A DNA stretch of 32,995 bases from Candidatus Bathyarchaeota archaeon. GTDB lineage: Archaea > Thermoproteota > Bathyarchaeia > Bathyarchaeales > DTEX01. The stretch is from the NCBI GenBank assembly GCA_021158305.1, contig JAGGUU010000066.1, forward strand, positions 1 to 32,995, read 5' to 3'. The notes under the pieces are model-generated. The model was not told the DNA's origin. It saw nothing but the letters and a program-made list of their open reading frames with translations, and ran no database searches. Positions 14,016 through 21,034 of this stretch are shown here, in pieces. The translations under genes were made by a program, and so were the position numbers. Every line of letters starts with the position of its first letter. The stretch's first letter is position 1.

Positions 14016-14762
14016 GTGGAGACAGAGTTAATGGAGAAAGCTATAGAAGTCATTAATCTGCACAAATACTTTGGCAAAATTAAAGCTTTAAATGGACTTA
14101 GCTTCACGGTTGACCCCGGCGAGATCTATGGACTAATAGGACCTAATGGAGCAGGCAAGACAACCGCTTTGAGGATACTGGCAACTCTCATAAGACCTAC
14201 ATCGGGATCAGCTAGAATATTCGGCTTAGATGTCGAGAGAGAAGCGAATAAAGTTAGGAGGATTATAGGTTATCTTCCGGAGGAGGCGGGAGCCTACAGG
14301 AATCTTTCAGGAACTGAATATCTCAAATTCATAGCTAACTTCTATTTTAGGAACAAAAGAGAGATTAAAGAAGCTGTTTACGAAGCTGAGGAAATTTCTG
14401 GACTGGGCGAGAGACTGAGGGATAAAATTAAGACTTATAGTAAGGGGATGATACGGAGGCTTCTTATAGCTAGAACCCTAATGATAAAACCTAAATTAGC
14501 GATTTTAGATGAACCTACAAGCGGAATAGATATCATACACGCCTATCATATTAGAAGGATAATAAAGAATTACGCTAAGAATTACAAGGTAACTATTCTG
14601 CTTTCAAGCCATAACATGTTCGAAGTCGAGTTTCTATGCACGCGTATAGCCTTCATAAACAAGGGGAGAATCCTAGTTGAGGGAAGCCCTGAAGAGATAA
14701 AAACGCGGTATGAAGCAAGAGATCTTGAGGAAGCATTCATGGAGGTTGCGAGAAGTGCCTAA
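14016..14762 (+). CDS. ABC transporter ATP-binding protein
   Basis: A 248-residue ATPase of the ABC-2 exporter type. Residues are numbered from the GTG at 14016; the ATG at 14031 (residue 6) is the better start by family comparison. Walker A is GPNGAGKTT (42-50), the signature loop is YSKGM (141-145), a variant of LSGGQ common in this subfamily, Walker B is LAILDEP with D165/E166, and the switch His is H199 in SSHN. It powers the permease encoded next, which overlaps its 3' end by eight bases. The substrate is not evident; relatives export sodium, drugs or lipids, or act in stress resistance. Confidence 0.93.
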   Translation: METELMEKAIEVINLHKYFGKIKALNGLSFTVDPGEIYGLIGPNGAGKTTALRILATLIRPTSGSARIFGLDVEREANKVRRIIGYLPEEAGAYRNLSGTEYLKFIANFYFRNKREIKEAVYEAEEISGLGERLRDKIKTYSKGMIRRLLIARTLMIKPKLAILDEPTSGIDIIHAYHIRRIIKNYAKNYKVTILLSSHNMFEVEFLCTRIAFINKGRILVEGSPEEIKTRYEARDLEEAFMEVARSA

Positions 14763-16038
14763 CGCACTGGGTAATCTCATAAGAAAAGAAGCCAAGGACA
14801 TGCTTAGGGATCCAAAGATCCTTCTGAGCATGATACTGATGCCGCTTCTCATGTTCCCCATCATGGGCGCCGCTATAAGTTTGTCAACATCCACTATTAA
14901 GGAAGCCACGAGAAGCGTGGCAATGGCGATTATGAAGATTGATGAAGGAACAATATCCAATCAGCTAATCTCTTCCTTTAAAGCCTTAAATATAAGTCTA
15001 ATAGAGGTTAAGCCTTCCCCTGTTGAGGAGGCAATTCAGAATCTTAGACAGACTAATATTACAACACTCATTATTATTCCTAAAGGCTTCACTGAAAATA
15101 TAACATCCGGGCTTAAAGGAGAATTAAGGGTTTACTCGATACTTAGAAGCATCAGCTTATCAGAGGTGGCAAAGGCATCCGTAGTTAATGTTCCAATAAG
15201 CATCTACGAGAGAACGCTTGTTCGCCGAGCTATCGCTCAAGCATTCCCAGACAGGGATCCCGAAAATGTTCTTGATCCCGTAGATGTGAAGAACTTCGTA
15301 ATATTTAAGGGCAAACTGCTTAATGTTTCGCCTCAGCTCCTACAGGGAATCTTCATGTCTCAATCATTCGGCTTCCCGATGGTTATAATGCTTCTCCTCA
15401 TCTCGGCGATGCAGATAGCCGCTACCTCCATATCGATAGAGAAGGAAGAAAAGACCCTTGAAACCCTGCTTACTCTCCCCGTTGGTAGGATAAGTATACT
15501 TGCCGGGAAACTCGCAGGTTCAACAATAGTGGCAGCTGCTGGAGCAGCCGCTTCCCTGATCGGAATAAACTTTTACGTTGCTTCTATCTTCAGCTTCATG
15601 CCTTCCACCTCCATTGACTTAGCCGAGGTTGGTCTTCAGCTTTCTCCACTCGCCTATCTTCTTCTTGGATTAACAATGTTTGTAGCTATAATTTCAGCGT
15701 TGGCGCTTGCGATTTGTATTGCTGTTTACTCTGAAAATGTTAGGGAAGCACAGTCCCTCGTCAGTCCTTTAAGCTTACTTGTGATGCTACCATCCGTGAT
15801 CTTGATGTTTGCAGATATTGAAGCATTACCAGTCTTCTTACAGGTCGTTTTATACTTGATACCTTATACACATGTTGTACTTGCATCTAAAGCCGCTTTC
15901 ATGGAGAATTACGCCGTGATGCTCCGGAGCATATCTTACATCACGATGTTTACGATACTCATCCTTTACGTGGCGGCAAGGATATTTATGACCGAGAAGG
16001 TTGTAACCGCTAGGTTTTCTTGGAGAAGAAAGAGATAG
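14755..16038 (+). CDS. ABC-2 type permease (NatB-like)
   Basis: 427 residues from the GTG at 14755. This start is chosen over an earlier in-frame ATG at 14710 because GGAGGTTGCG lies at ideal distance, and because it makes the usual short overlap with the ATPase stop codon. The topology is one N-terminal transmembrane helix (ILLSMILMPLLMFPIMG), a large external domain of about 180 residues with I/T/S-rich strands, and then five or six C-terminal helices beginning at FPMVIMLLLISAMQ. The segment ISIEKEEKTLETLLTLPVGR before the second helix is the hallmark of this COG1668-like sodium-export permease group. It forms the membrane half of the exporter. The true substrate is unknown. Confidence 0.88.
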   Translation: MPNALGNLIRKEAKDMLRDPKILLSMILMPLLMFPIMGAAISLSTSTIKEATRSVAMAIMKIDEGTISNQLISSFKALNISLIEVKPSPVEEAIQNLRQTNITTLIIIPKGFTENITSGLKGELRVYSILRSISLSEVAKASVVNVPISIYERTLVRRAIAQAFPDRDPENVLDPVDVKNFVIFKGKLLNVSPQLLQGIFMSQSFGFPMVIMLLLISAMQIAATSISIEKEEKTLETLLTLPVGRISILAGKLAGSTIVAAAGAAASLIGINFYVASIFSFMPSTSIDLAEVGLQLSPLAYLLLGLTMFVAIISALALAICIAVYSENVREAQSLVSPLSLLVMLPSVILMFADIEALPVFLQVVLYLIPYTHVVLASKAAFMENYAVMLRSISYITMFTILILYVAARIFMTEKVVTARFSWRRKR

Positions 16039-16109
16039 ATGGCAGAGATTGAAGGATGCATAGAGAGAAATCGTACTGTTGGATGCTGTAAAGATCTGAT
16101 TTGGTGCCT

Positions 16110-16886
16110 TTAAAGGATTCCGCGCCATTCCGAGCAGACGTTATGGTCATGGATGGATTCGTAGCTTACACATTTTACTCTACAGTATCTTCCCGGATAC
16201 TTCTCCTTGAGAAGCTGGACGCATTTCCTAACAACGTCCTCTACGAATTTAGGATTTCCATGAATTCTCTCTACAACCTCTTTCTCTTCAATCCTCTTTA
16301 AGATTGAAAAGGTTGGAGAGCTGAAGCTCTCCTTACAAATCTCTATCACATCCAGAAGGTCAACTTCACCTTTAGAAACATCAAGTTCAACTGTTATCTT
16401 CCCCCTCTGATTGTGAGTCAACCCTCCAGTTAACTCCTTCGAGCAGGGACATGCAAGAACTCCATTAATTGAGACACCGACTATTTTAACACCGTCTTTC
16501 GTCGAGAATTTACCGAACATCTCAGCTATTCCCTTTTCTTCTTTCCCGCTAGGTCTAATTCTTTTGTAAGGAAATTCCCCGAAGACCTCAGTATAGCAGT
16601 GAAAACCATGTTTTTCATAAGCCCTTTTAGCGATCTTCTCGGCCAGATCCTCAATGGAGGAAGCCTTATCGGGGGTTTCAGCGATGGATTCAGCGAATCT
16701 ACTCATGTGCGCTCCGCGAAGGCTTGAGGGAAGAGTAATATAACTATTAATTGTAACGATGACATAGTATGGTTTATCCAGCCTCTTTATCAGCACGTAT
16801 TTCCTTAAGCCTTCAACCCCAACTTTCTCTAGCTCTATCTCGTTCTCAGGCTTCTGATTCTGAACATCAAGTATGTTAGCATCCAT
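16110..16886 (-). CDS. mptA: GTP cyclohydrolase MptA (FolE2 family)
   Basis: A 258-residue member of the COG1469 GTP cyclohydrolase family. Visible marks are RGAHMSRF (57-64), the metal/active-site cysteines in LACPCSKEL (C146, C148) and GGLTHNQRG with H158. In archaea MptA is an Fe(II) enzyme that converts GTP to 7,8-dihydroneopterin 2',3'-cyclic phosphate, the first step towards tetrahydromethanopterin-type C1 carriers; bacterial FolE2 serves folate or queuosine. The archaeal setting favours MptA, suggesting the organism makes a pterin C1 carrier. The start has AGAGGTAA upstream. It converges on the ABC permease and stands 118 bases after the aldolase gene, probably as its own unit. Confidence 0.9.
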   Translation of the reverse strand: MDANILDVQNQKPENEIELEKVGVEGLRKYVLIKRLDKPYYVIVTINSYITLPSSLRGAHMSRFAESIAETPDKASSIEDLAEKIAKRAYEKHGFHCYTEVFGEFPYKRIRPSGKEEKGIAEMFGKFSTKDGVKIVGVSINGVLACPCSKELTGGLTHNQRGKITVELDVSKGEVDLLDVIEICKESFSSPTFSILKRIEEKEVVERIHGNPKFVEDVVRKCVQLLKEKYPGRYCRVKCVSYESIHDHNVCSEWRGIL

Positions 16887-17004
16887 GAAGATTTACCTCT
16901 AAATTCCAGACCGCACACTCTCAGAAATATCTTACCCAAAAATCAAGAATCTTTTGCAACGATTCTAGGAAAGATAGGCTAATAAAAAAGGGGAATTTAG
17001 AGTA

Positions 17005-18018
17005 TTATGAAGTATAGACTAAGCATACGCGGTTGCCCGCTGGATCCGGATCCTTGAGAAATACTATCTTATATCCATTACTCGTCTGAGGCTCTTCGAG
17101 CTCGATTCCCATCTTTCTTAAGTATTCACAGGCGGCTTCGAAATTTGAAACTCGTATGGCTATATGATATTTAATGGGGCTAGGCGTCTTTATGATCTCT
17201 ATTCTTCCAAGTCCCTTACCTGAGATGAAATATGCCAGTCTACCCTCTTTCTTTTCAAAACCAAATGTTTTCGCATACCAATCCGCGGTTTCAGCTGCAA
17301 CCTTCTCTTCAAGGTATATTCCCGCATGCTCCACTCCTAGAAATAGCGGGGTGCCTCTAGCTTCCCGTATCCATCGAATGCAATCCTCAACCTTTCTCGT
17401 TATCGCGTCGAAGTCTCCGGCTGCAACTAGGTCTTTACGGACAAGCCTTGACCCCATACCTACGGCGACGGCGCCAGCCTTAATCCATGACGATATACTC
17501 TCCTTAGTCGCATCAACCCCTCCCGTTGGCATAAGGTTCACCCATGAACATGGCCCACGTACACTCTTAATGAACTCTGGCTTTAGCCTATTTCCAGGAA
17601 ATATTTTAATTATGTCGCATCCCATCTCTTCAGCTGCGGAGATCTCTGAGGGTGTTCCGCATCCCGGCATGTATGGGACTTTACGTCGATTACAGATCTT
17701 AGCGATCTCAGGGTTAAAGACTGGACTGACCACGAAGTTAGCTCCGCAGTTTATATAAAGGGCTGCTGTCATCGGATCGATTACTGAACCTACTCCTAGA
17801 ATCACATCATCAAATTCCTTACTACACCATTTGGCCAGTTCCGAAAATACCTGATATGCAAAGTCACCCCTATTTGTGAATTCTACTACCTTAGCTCCTC
17901 CTTTGACACATGCATGGACTATCTTCTTTGCTACTTCGACGTCTCCGTTATAAAAAAGTGGAACAAGCCCTATTTCAAGTATCTTTCCGATGACTTCATG
18001 TTTCATAAACTTTGCCAT
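17005..18018 (-). CDS. eda: KDPG/KHG aldolase fused to a VOC (glyoxalase-like) domain
   Basis: Residues 1-220 are a class I KDPG aldolase: the catalytic glutamate and arginine in GGAKVVEFTNRG (E46, R50), Schiff-base lysine K138 in CDIIKIFPGN, and PTGGV at 164-168. It would split 2-keto-3-deoxy-6-phosphogluconate into pyruvate and glyceraldehyde-3-phosphate. Residues about 227-337 form an added VOC domain starting LGVEHAGIYLEE; likely metal positions are H231, E274 and H285, but the usual last Glu is Cys (C332). The ATG has a perfect GGAGGTGA site and lies 20 bases after the KDG kinase stop codon, so the two are one operon. This bacterial-type aldolase is uncommon in archaea, which usually use the KdgA type; transfer is possible. 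Confidence 0.88.
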   Translation of the reverse strand: MAKFMKHEVIGKILEIGLVPLFYNGDVEVAKKIVHACVKGGAKVVEFTNRGDFAYQVFSELAKWCSKEFDDVILGVGSVIDPMTAALYINCGANFVVSPVFNPEIAKICNRRKVPYMPGCGTPSEISAAEEMGCDIIKIFPGNRLKPEFIKSVRGPCSWVNLMPTGGVDATKESISSWIKAGAVAVGMGSRLVRKDLVAAGDFDAITRKVEDCIRWIREARGTPLFLGVEHAGIYLEEKVAAETADWYAKTFGFEKKEGRLAYFISGKGLGRIEIIKTPSPIKYHIAIRVSNFEAACEYLRKMGIELEEPQTSNGYKIVFLKDPDPAGNRVCLVYTS

Positions 18019-18038
18019 AAATCTTCACCTCCATCATT

Positions 18039-19079
18039 CTATCTAGAAACTCTACCGGAGGTTATGCCGGCGGCTATCTTCTCAACCTCTTCAATGGAGA
18101 GTATAGCTGCATCTCCGAAGATGGTATGTTTTAGACAGCCACACGCAACTGCGAAGTTTAATACCCTTTGAAGATCGTTGCCGAACTTGAGGAATCCATA
18201 GATCAAGCCGGCAGCGAAGGCATCTCCGCCTCCAACTCTGTCGACGATAGGTATTATATCATATGTCTGCGCCGTATAGAAGTTCTCGCCATCATAAAGT
18301 ACACCCGACCATGTGTTGTGACTTGCACTTATGCTTCCCCGCAGAGTAACAGCGACCTTCTTCAAATTTGGAAACTTCTCCATGAGCTTCTTCGCCACAT
18401 AAAGATATTTTTCCGCTTCAACTCTTCCCCTTAACACATCGACGCCGGGAGCTTTAATTCCGAAGACTTTTTCTGCATCTTCCTCGTTTCCTATAGCTAT
18501 ATCCGCGTACTTAACGAGTTCGCTCATTACCTCGCCTGCTGTTTTACCCCACTTCCACAGCTTACTACGATAGTTTAGATCACATGAAACCGTCAGTCCC
18601 ATGTCTCTGGCTTTTTTAACAGCTTCTAAACATGTTTCAGCGGCTCCCTCGCTTATTGCAGGTGTAATTCCGGTCCAGTGGAACCAGCAAGCATCCGAGA
18701 AGACTTTCTCCCAGTCGATCATCCCTGGCTTGATAGTTGCGAATGAAGAGTTAGCCCTATCATAGATCACTTTGCTTCCTCTCTGAGCAGCTCCTACCTC
18801 CAAGAAATATATGCCTATTCTCTCCCCGCCTCTAATGATCTTGTCCACTCCAACTCCGAACTGGCGTAGATAGTTTATGCAGGCGTCACCAATCTCATGT
18901 GGAGGAAGCCTAGTTACGTAATCAACTGGCACTCCAAAGTTTGCTAAGGCGATAGCTACATTTGCTTCTCCTCCGCCATATATTGCTTCGAAAGACCTAG
19001 CTTGGACAAACCTAAGAAAACCCGGAGGAGAGAGACGAAGCATTATCTCCCCAAACGTCACTACTTTCTTTTGCTTCAT
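18039..19079 (-). CDS. kdgK: 2-keto-3-deoxygluconate kinase (PfkB family)
   Basis: A 346-residue ribokinase-family sugar kinase. N-terminal TFGEIMLRLSPPG and YGGGEANVAIALANFG form the sugar site. DRVGGGDAFAAG at 280-291 holds the anion hole and catalytic base D286. The N-terminal pattern matches KDG kinases better than fructokinases. It phosphorylates 2-keto-3-deoxygluconate to KDPG, which the next gene product cleaves, giving a semi-phosphorylative Entner-Doudoroff or uronate-degradation route. The start has GCGGAGGAACC ten bases upstream. The promoter region between it and the divergent orphan gene contains AT-rich AATAAAAATAAAA on the minus strand. Neither dehydratase nor uronate genes are in the window. 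Confidence 0.88.
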   Translation of the reverse strand: MKQKKVVTFGEIMLRLSPPGFLRFVQARSFEAIYGGGEANVAIALANFGVPVDYVTRLPPHEIGDACINYLRQFGVGVDKIIRGGERIGIYFLEVGAAQRGSKVIYDRANSSFATIKPGMIDWEKVFSDACWFHWTGITPAISEGAAETCLEAVKKARDMGLTVSCDLNYRSKLWKWGKTAGEVMSELVKYADIAIGNEEDAEKVFGIKAPGVDVLRGRVEAEKYLYVAKKLMEKFPNLKKVAVTLRGSISASHNTWSGVLYDGENFYTAQTYDIIPIVDRVGGGDAFAAGLIYGFLKFGNDLQRVLNFAVACGCLKHTIFGDAAILSIEEVEKIAAGITSGRVSR

Positions 19080-19160
19080 ACTAAATGGTTCCTCCGCATC
19101 CCTTTCTGTTCACGCCTTAATTTTATTTTTATTGCTATTTCAGTATTTGCTTCAGCGATG

Positions 19161-19176
19161 CTGCTTAGAAAAGCAG
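19161..19176. promoter_or_regulatory. Tight inverted repeat between kdgK and the divergent orphan gene
   Basis: CTGCTT and AAGCAG enclose the four-base loop AGAA. It lies in the 166-base divergent promoter region, upstream of both predicted TATA elements, so it could be an operator shared by the two. It could also be chance. Confidence 0.25.
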
Positions 19177-19245
19177 GAAGCCCCATTAATCTTTTATCTG
19201 GAAAGATGTAAATATTCCATTTAAGATCCTTTCAAGTGAACTTTA

Positions 19246-19707
19246 ATGAGTAACGATTCTCCTCTAAAAGAGAGGGTCGAGGAAGAATTTAAAGAGGAAG
19301 ATGTAAATCTTAATAGGCTTGTTGAGACTTTGATGGAGAGCTTCTTAAGATCAAATAGCAATTATGGAGCAATAACAGATATAGAGACGGATATCGACCG
19401 AATCTACGATTTAGTTAGAGAATGCATAGAAAAGAGAAAGATGGAAGTTTACGCGCTTAAGATTGACGATCGTATTTTACTCTCTAAGACGAATGAGGAA
19501 TTCAGCGATATCTATGATGTGATAAAGGAATGCTCTGATCTTCAGATCAAGAAGGACATGATTGAGATCTGGGATGATGCAAAGAATAAAATCTTACACT
19601 TGCTAGTTATACCTATTAGGAAGCATTTTCCGTTAAGGTATAAAAGCTCGAGGCAGAAGCTGGAGATTATAAAGAAGATATCATCCATGACGTGGTCTGC
19701 TGATTAA
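19246..19707 (+). CDS. Hypothetical acidic protein
   Basis: I do not recognise it. 153 residues, strongly acidic in the first two thirds, soluble, no signal peptide. A helical N-terminal part (NLNRLVETLMESFLRS) leads to a segment that looks like two short alpha/beta units: MEVYALKIDDRILLSKTNEE then a helix, and MIEIWDDAKNKILHLLVIPI then a basic end. The repeated strand-helix pattern around DIYDLVRECIE and DIYDVIKECSD (the two phrases are similar) hints at an internal duplication. It starts with ATG at 19246 after CTTTTATCTGG as possible TATA. It converges on rps12, ending 50 bases away, with a short T-run (CCCTTTTG) after its stop. Confidence 0.65.
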   Translation: MSNDSPLKERVEEEFKEEDVNLNRLVETLMESFLRSNSNYGAITDIETDIDRIYDLVRECIEKRKMEVYALKIDDRILLSKTNEEFSDIYDVIKECSDLQIKKDMIEIWDDAKNKILHLLVIPIRKHFPLRYKSSRQKLEIIKKISSMTWSAD

Positions 19708-19757
19708 TCTCCCTTTTGAATTAAGAAACAGATTAAAAGTTTACCTACGTGAGAAGC

Positions 19758-20195
19758 TTACCTCAAAGGCTTCTCCTTCTTTCCCAGAACCAGCTCCTTG
19801 AGAGAAACACCGTTAACCATGCTAACCTTCCATCTAACTCCTGGAATGTCTCCCATCGCGCCGCCTTGGGAGCCGCCTATTCCCTCAACGATTACTTCGT
19901 CATGCTCATCGACAACGTTTAATGCGCCGTCTCCTGGAAGGAAGGCGGTTATAACTTTCCCATTCTTTATGAGCTGAACGCGGACACATTTCCTTATGGC
20001 ACTGTTTGGCTGCTTACTTTCACGACCAACTTTCTCTAAGACTATTCCGCGGGCCATAGGGGCGCCTTCAAGAGGATCCGATTTAACATCCAGTCTAAGC
20101 TTGCGTCGTTTATAGTCGATGTCACTCCATCTCCACTTCTTCCTATTTAAACGCAATTTCCTAGCAGCAAACATTCCCTTAGGAGACTTGCCCAT
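19758..20195 (-). CDS. rps12: Ribosomal protein S12 (uS12), archaeal
   Basis: A 145-residue uS12 of archaeal/eukaryotic length, longer at the N-terminus than the bacterial form. The universal segment GRESKQPNSAIRKCVRVQL is intact, and HDEVIVEGIGGSQGGAMGDI with PGVRWKVSMVNGVSL is typical. It sits in the decoding centre of the small subunit. It is last in the rpoB-rpoA-rpl30e-nusA-rps12 row, after a 97-base gap that contains CTTTATTAATAG, a possible extra promoter, and GAGGAAG as ribosome site. The usual next gene, rps7, is absent. Confidence 0.97.
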   Translation of the reverse strand: MGKSPKGMFAARKLRLNRKKWRWSDIDYKRRKLRLDVKSDPLEGAPMARGIVLEKVGRESKQPNSAIRKCVRVQLIKNGKVITAFLPGDGALNVVDEHDEVIVEGIGGSQGGAMGDIPGVRWKVSMVNGVSLKELVLGKKEKPLR

Positions 20196-20292
20196 TTTTG
20201 ATTCTTCCTCTTTAGACTCTATTAATAAAGCAGTGACGAAAAAACATTCTTAAACATTTCTATTTTTCGATGTCATCTACGTGTGGAGATGC

Positions 20293-20733
20293 TTAAAGTA
20301 TGGAAACGTTGCTTATGTCGAAGTATCGTTTAGCTAAGAATCTGATTCTTTCAGCATTCTTTCCATTCTTTCCAATGGCTATTCCCTTATCCCTCGGATC
20401 CACAGAGACAACCGCTATCTTTTTTCCATCAGTCCTCTGAGTTATTCGTATCTCTCTAAGTCTGGCTGGACGCAGAGCGTTCCTTATGAATGTTACTGGA
20501 TTATCAGAGAATTCAATGACTTCATGCTTTTTCCCAGTCATCTTCTCAAGTAGACTGATGTTTTTCCCTCGTTTTCCGATAGCCATACCTGCTTCTCCTT
20601 CTTTCACAACGTAGATTATCCGGTTATTCTCATCGTCTATTATGCAATCTCTCACAGTCGCCCCAGTGATGCTTTCAAATAATGATATGAACTGTAATTC
20701 ACGATTCGTGAATTTTATTCCCTTAGACATCAT
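20293..20733 (-). CDS. nusA: NusA-like KH-domain transcription factor
   Basis: A 146-residue archaeal NusA, consisting only of the two KH domains. GxxG loops are visible in AIGKRGKNISLLEKM and AIGKNGKNAERI. It lacks the bacterial N-terminal polymerase-binding and S1 domains, as is normal in archaea. The ATG overlaps the end of the L30e gene by 11 bases, so translation is probably coupled. Its place between L30e and S12 is the classical archaeal order. RNA binding during elongation or termination is likely, although the archaeal function is less clear than in bacteria. Confidence 0.94.
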   Translation of the reverse strand: MMSKGIKFTNRELQFISLFESITGATVRDCIIDDENNRIIYVVKEGEAGMAIGKRGKNISLLEKMTGKKHEVIEFSDNPVTFIRNALRPARLREIRITQRTDGKKIAVVSVDPRDKGIAIGKNGKNAERIRFLAKRYFDISNVSIL

Positions 20734-21034
20734 TCTCGCTCGCCACCTTTAATATGTCTGAGTCTCCAGGATCTCTTATGGCTAGAACCGAAACAGAGAA
20801 AGGTTTTCCACAGACTCTACCTAGCTCTATATTATTTCTCGAAGATACAACAAAGGGGATTCTTGAAATTTTACAGTATTTCTCTATATCTTTTCGGATA
20901 TTACCCGGACAGTTAGATGCTAATACTACTAGCCGAACTTTACCAGTCATAACATTTTTTATGGTCGAGTTGGCGCCAAATAATACTTTACCCGTCTTCA
21001 CAGCGACTCCAAGTGCCCGATCAAGATTCACCAC
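20723..21034 (-). CDS. rpl30e: Ribosomal protein L30e (eL30)
   Basis: A 103-residue L7Ae/L30e-family protein. GKVLFGANSTIKNVMTGKVR and LVVLASNCPGNIRKDIEKYC are the typical RNA-binding core, followed by IPFVVSSRNNIELGRVCGKPF. It begins with GTG inside the end of rpoA (14-base overlap), and the GAGGTGA ribosome site lies in the rpoA coding sequence. It binds kink-turn RNA in the large subunit. Order and overlap are those of the standard archaeal RNA polymerase operon. Confidence 0.95.
   Translation of the reverse strand: MVNLDRALGVAVKTGKVLFGANSTIKNVMTGKVRLVVLASNCPGNIRKDIEKYCKISRIPFVVSSRNNIELGRVCGKPFSVSVLAIRDPGDSDILKVASENDV

Noticed and set aside
14710..14754. Earlier ATG for the ABC permease
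   Set aside because: It would add 15 charged residues that overlap the ATPase, while the GTG at 14755 has an ideal ribosome site and the usual short overlap.
17174..17758. Plus-strand 194-residue ORF antisense to the aldolase fusion
   Set aside because: It lies wholly inside a well-supported gene on the other strand and its residues mirror that gene's codon pattern. No promoter or ribosome site was found.
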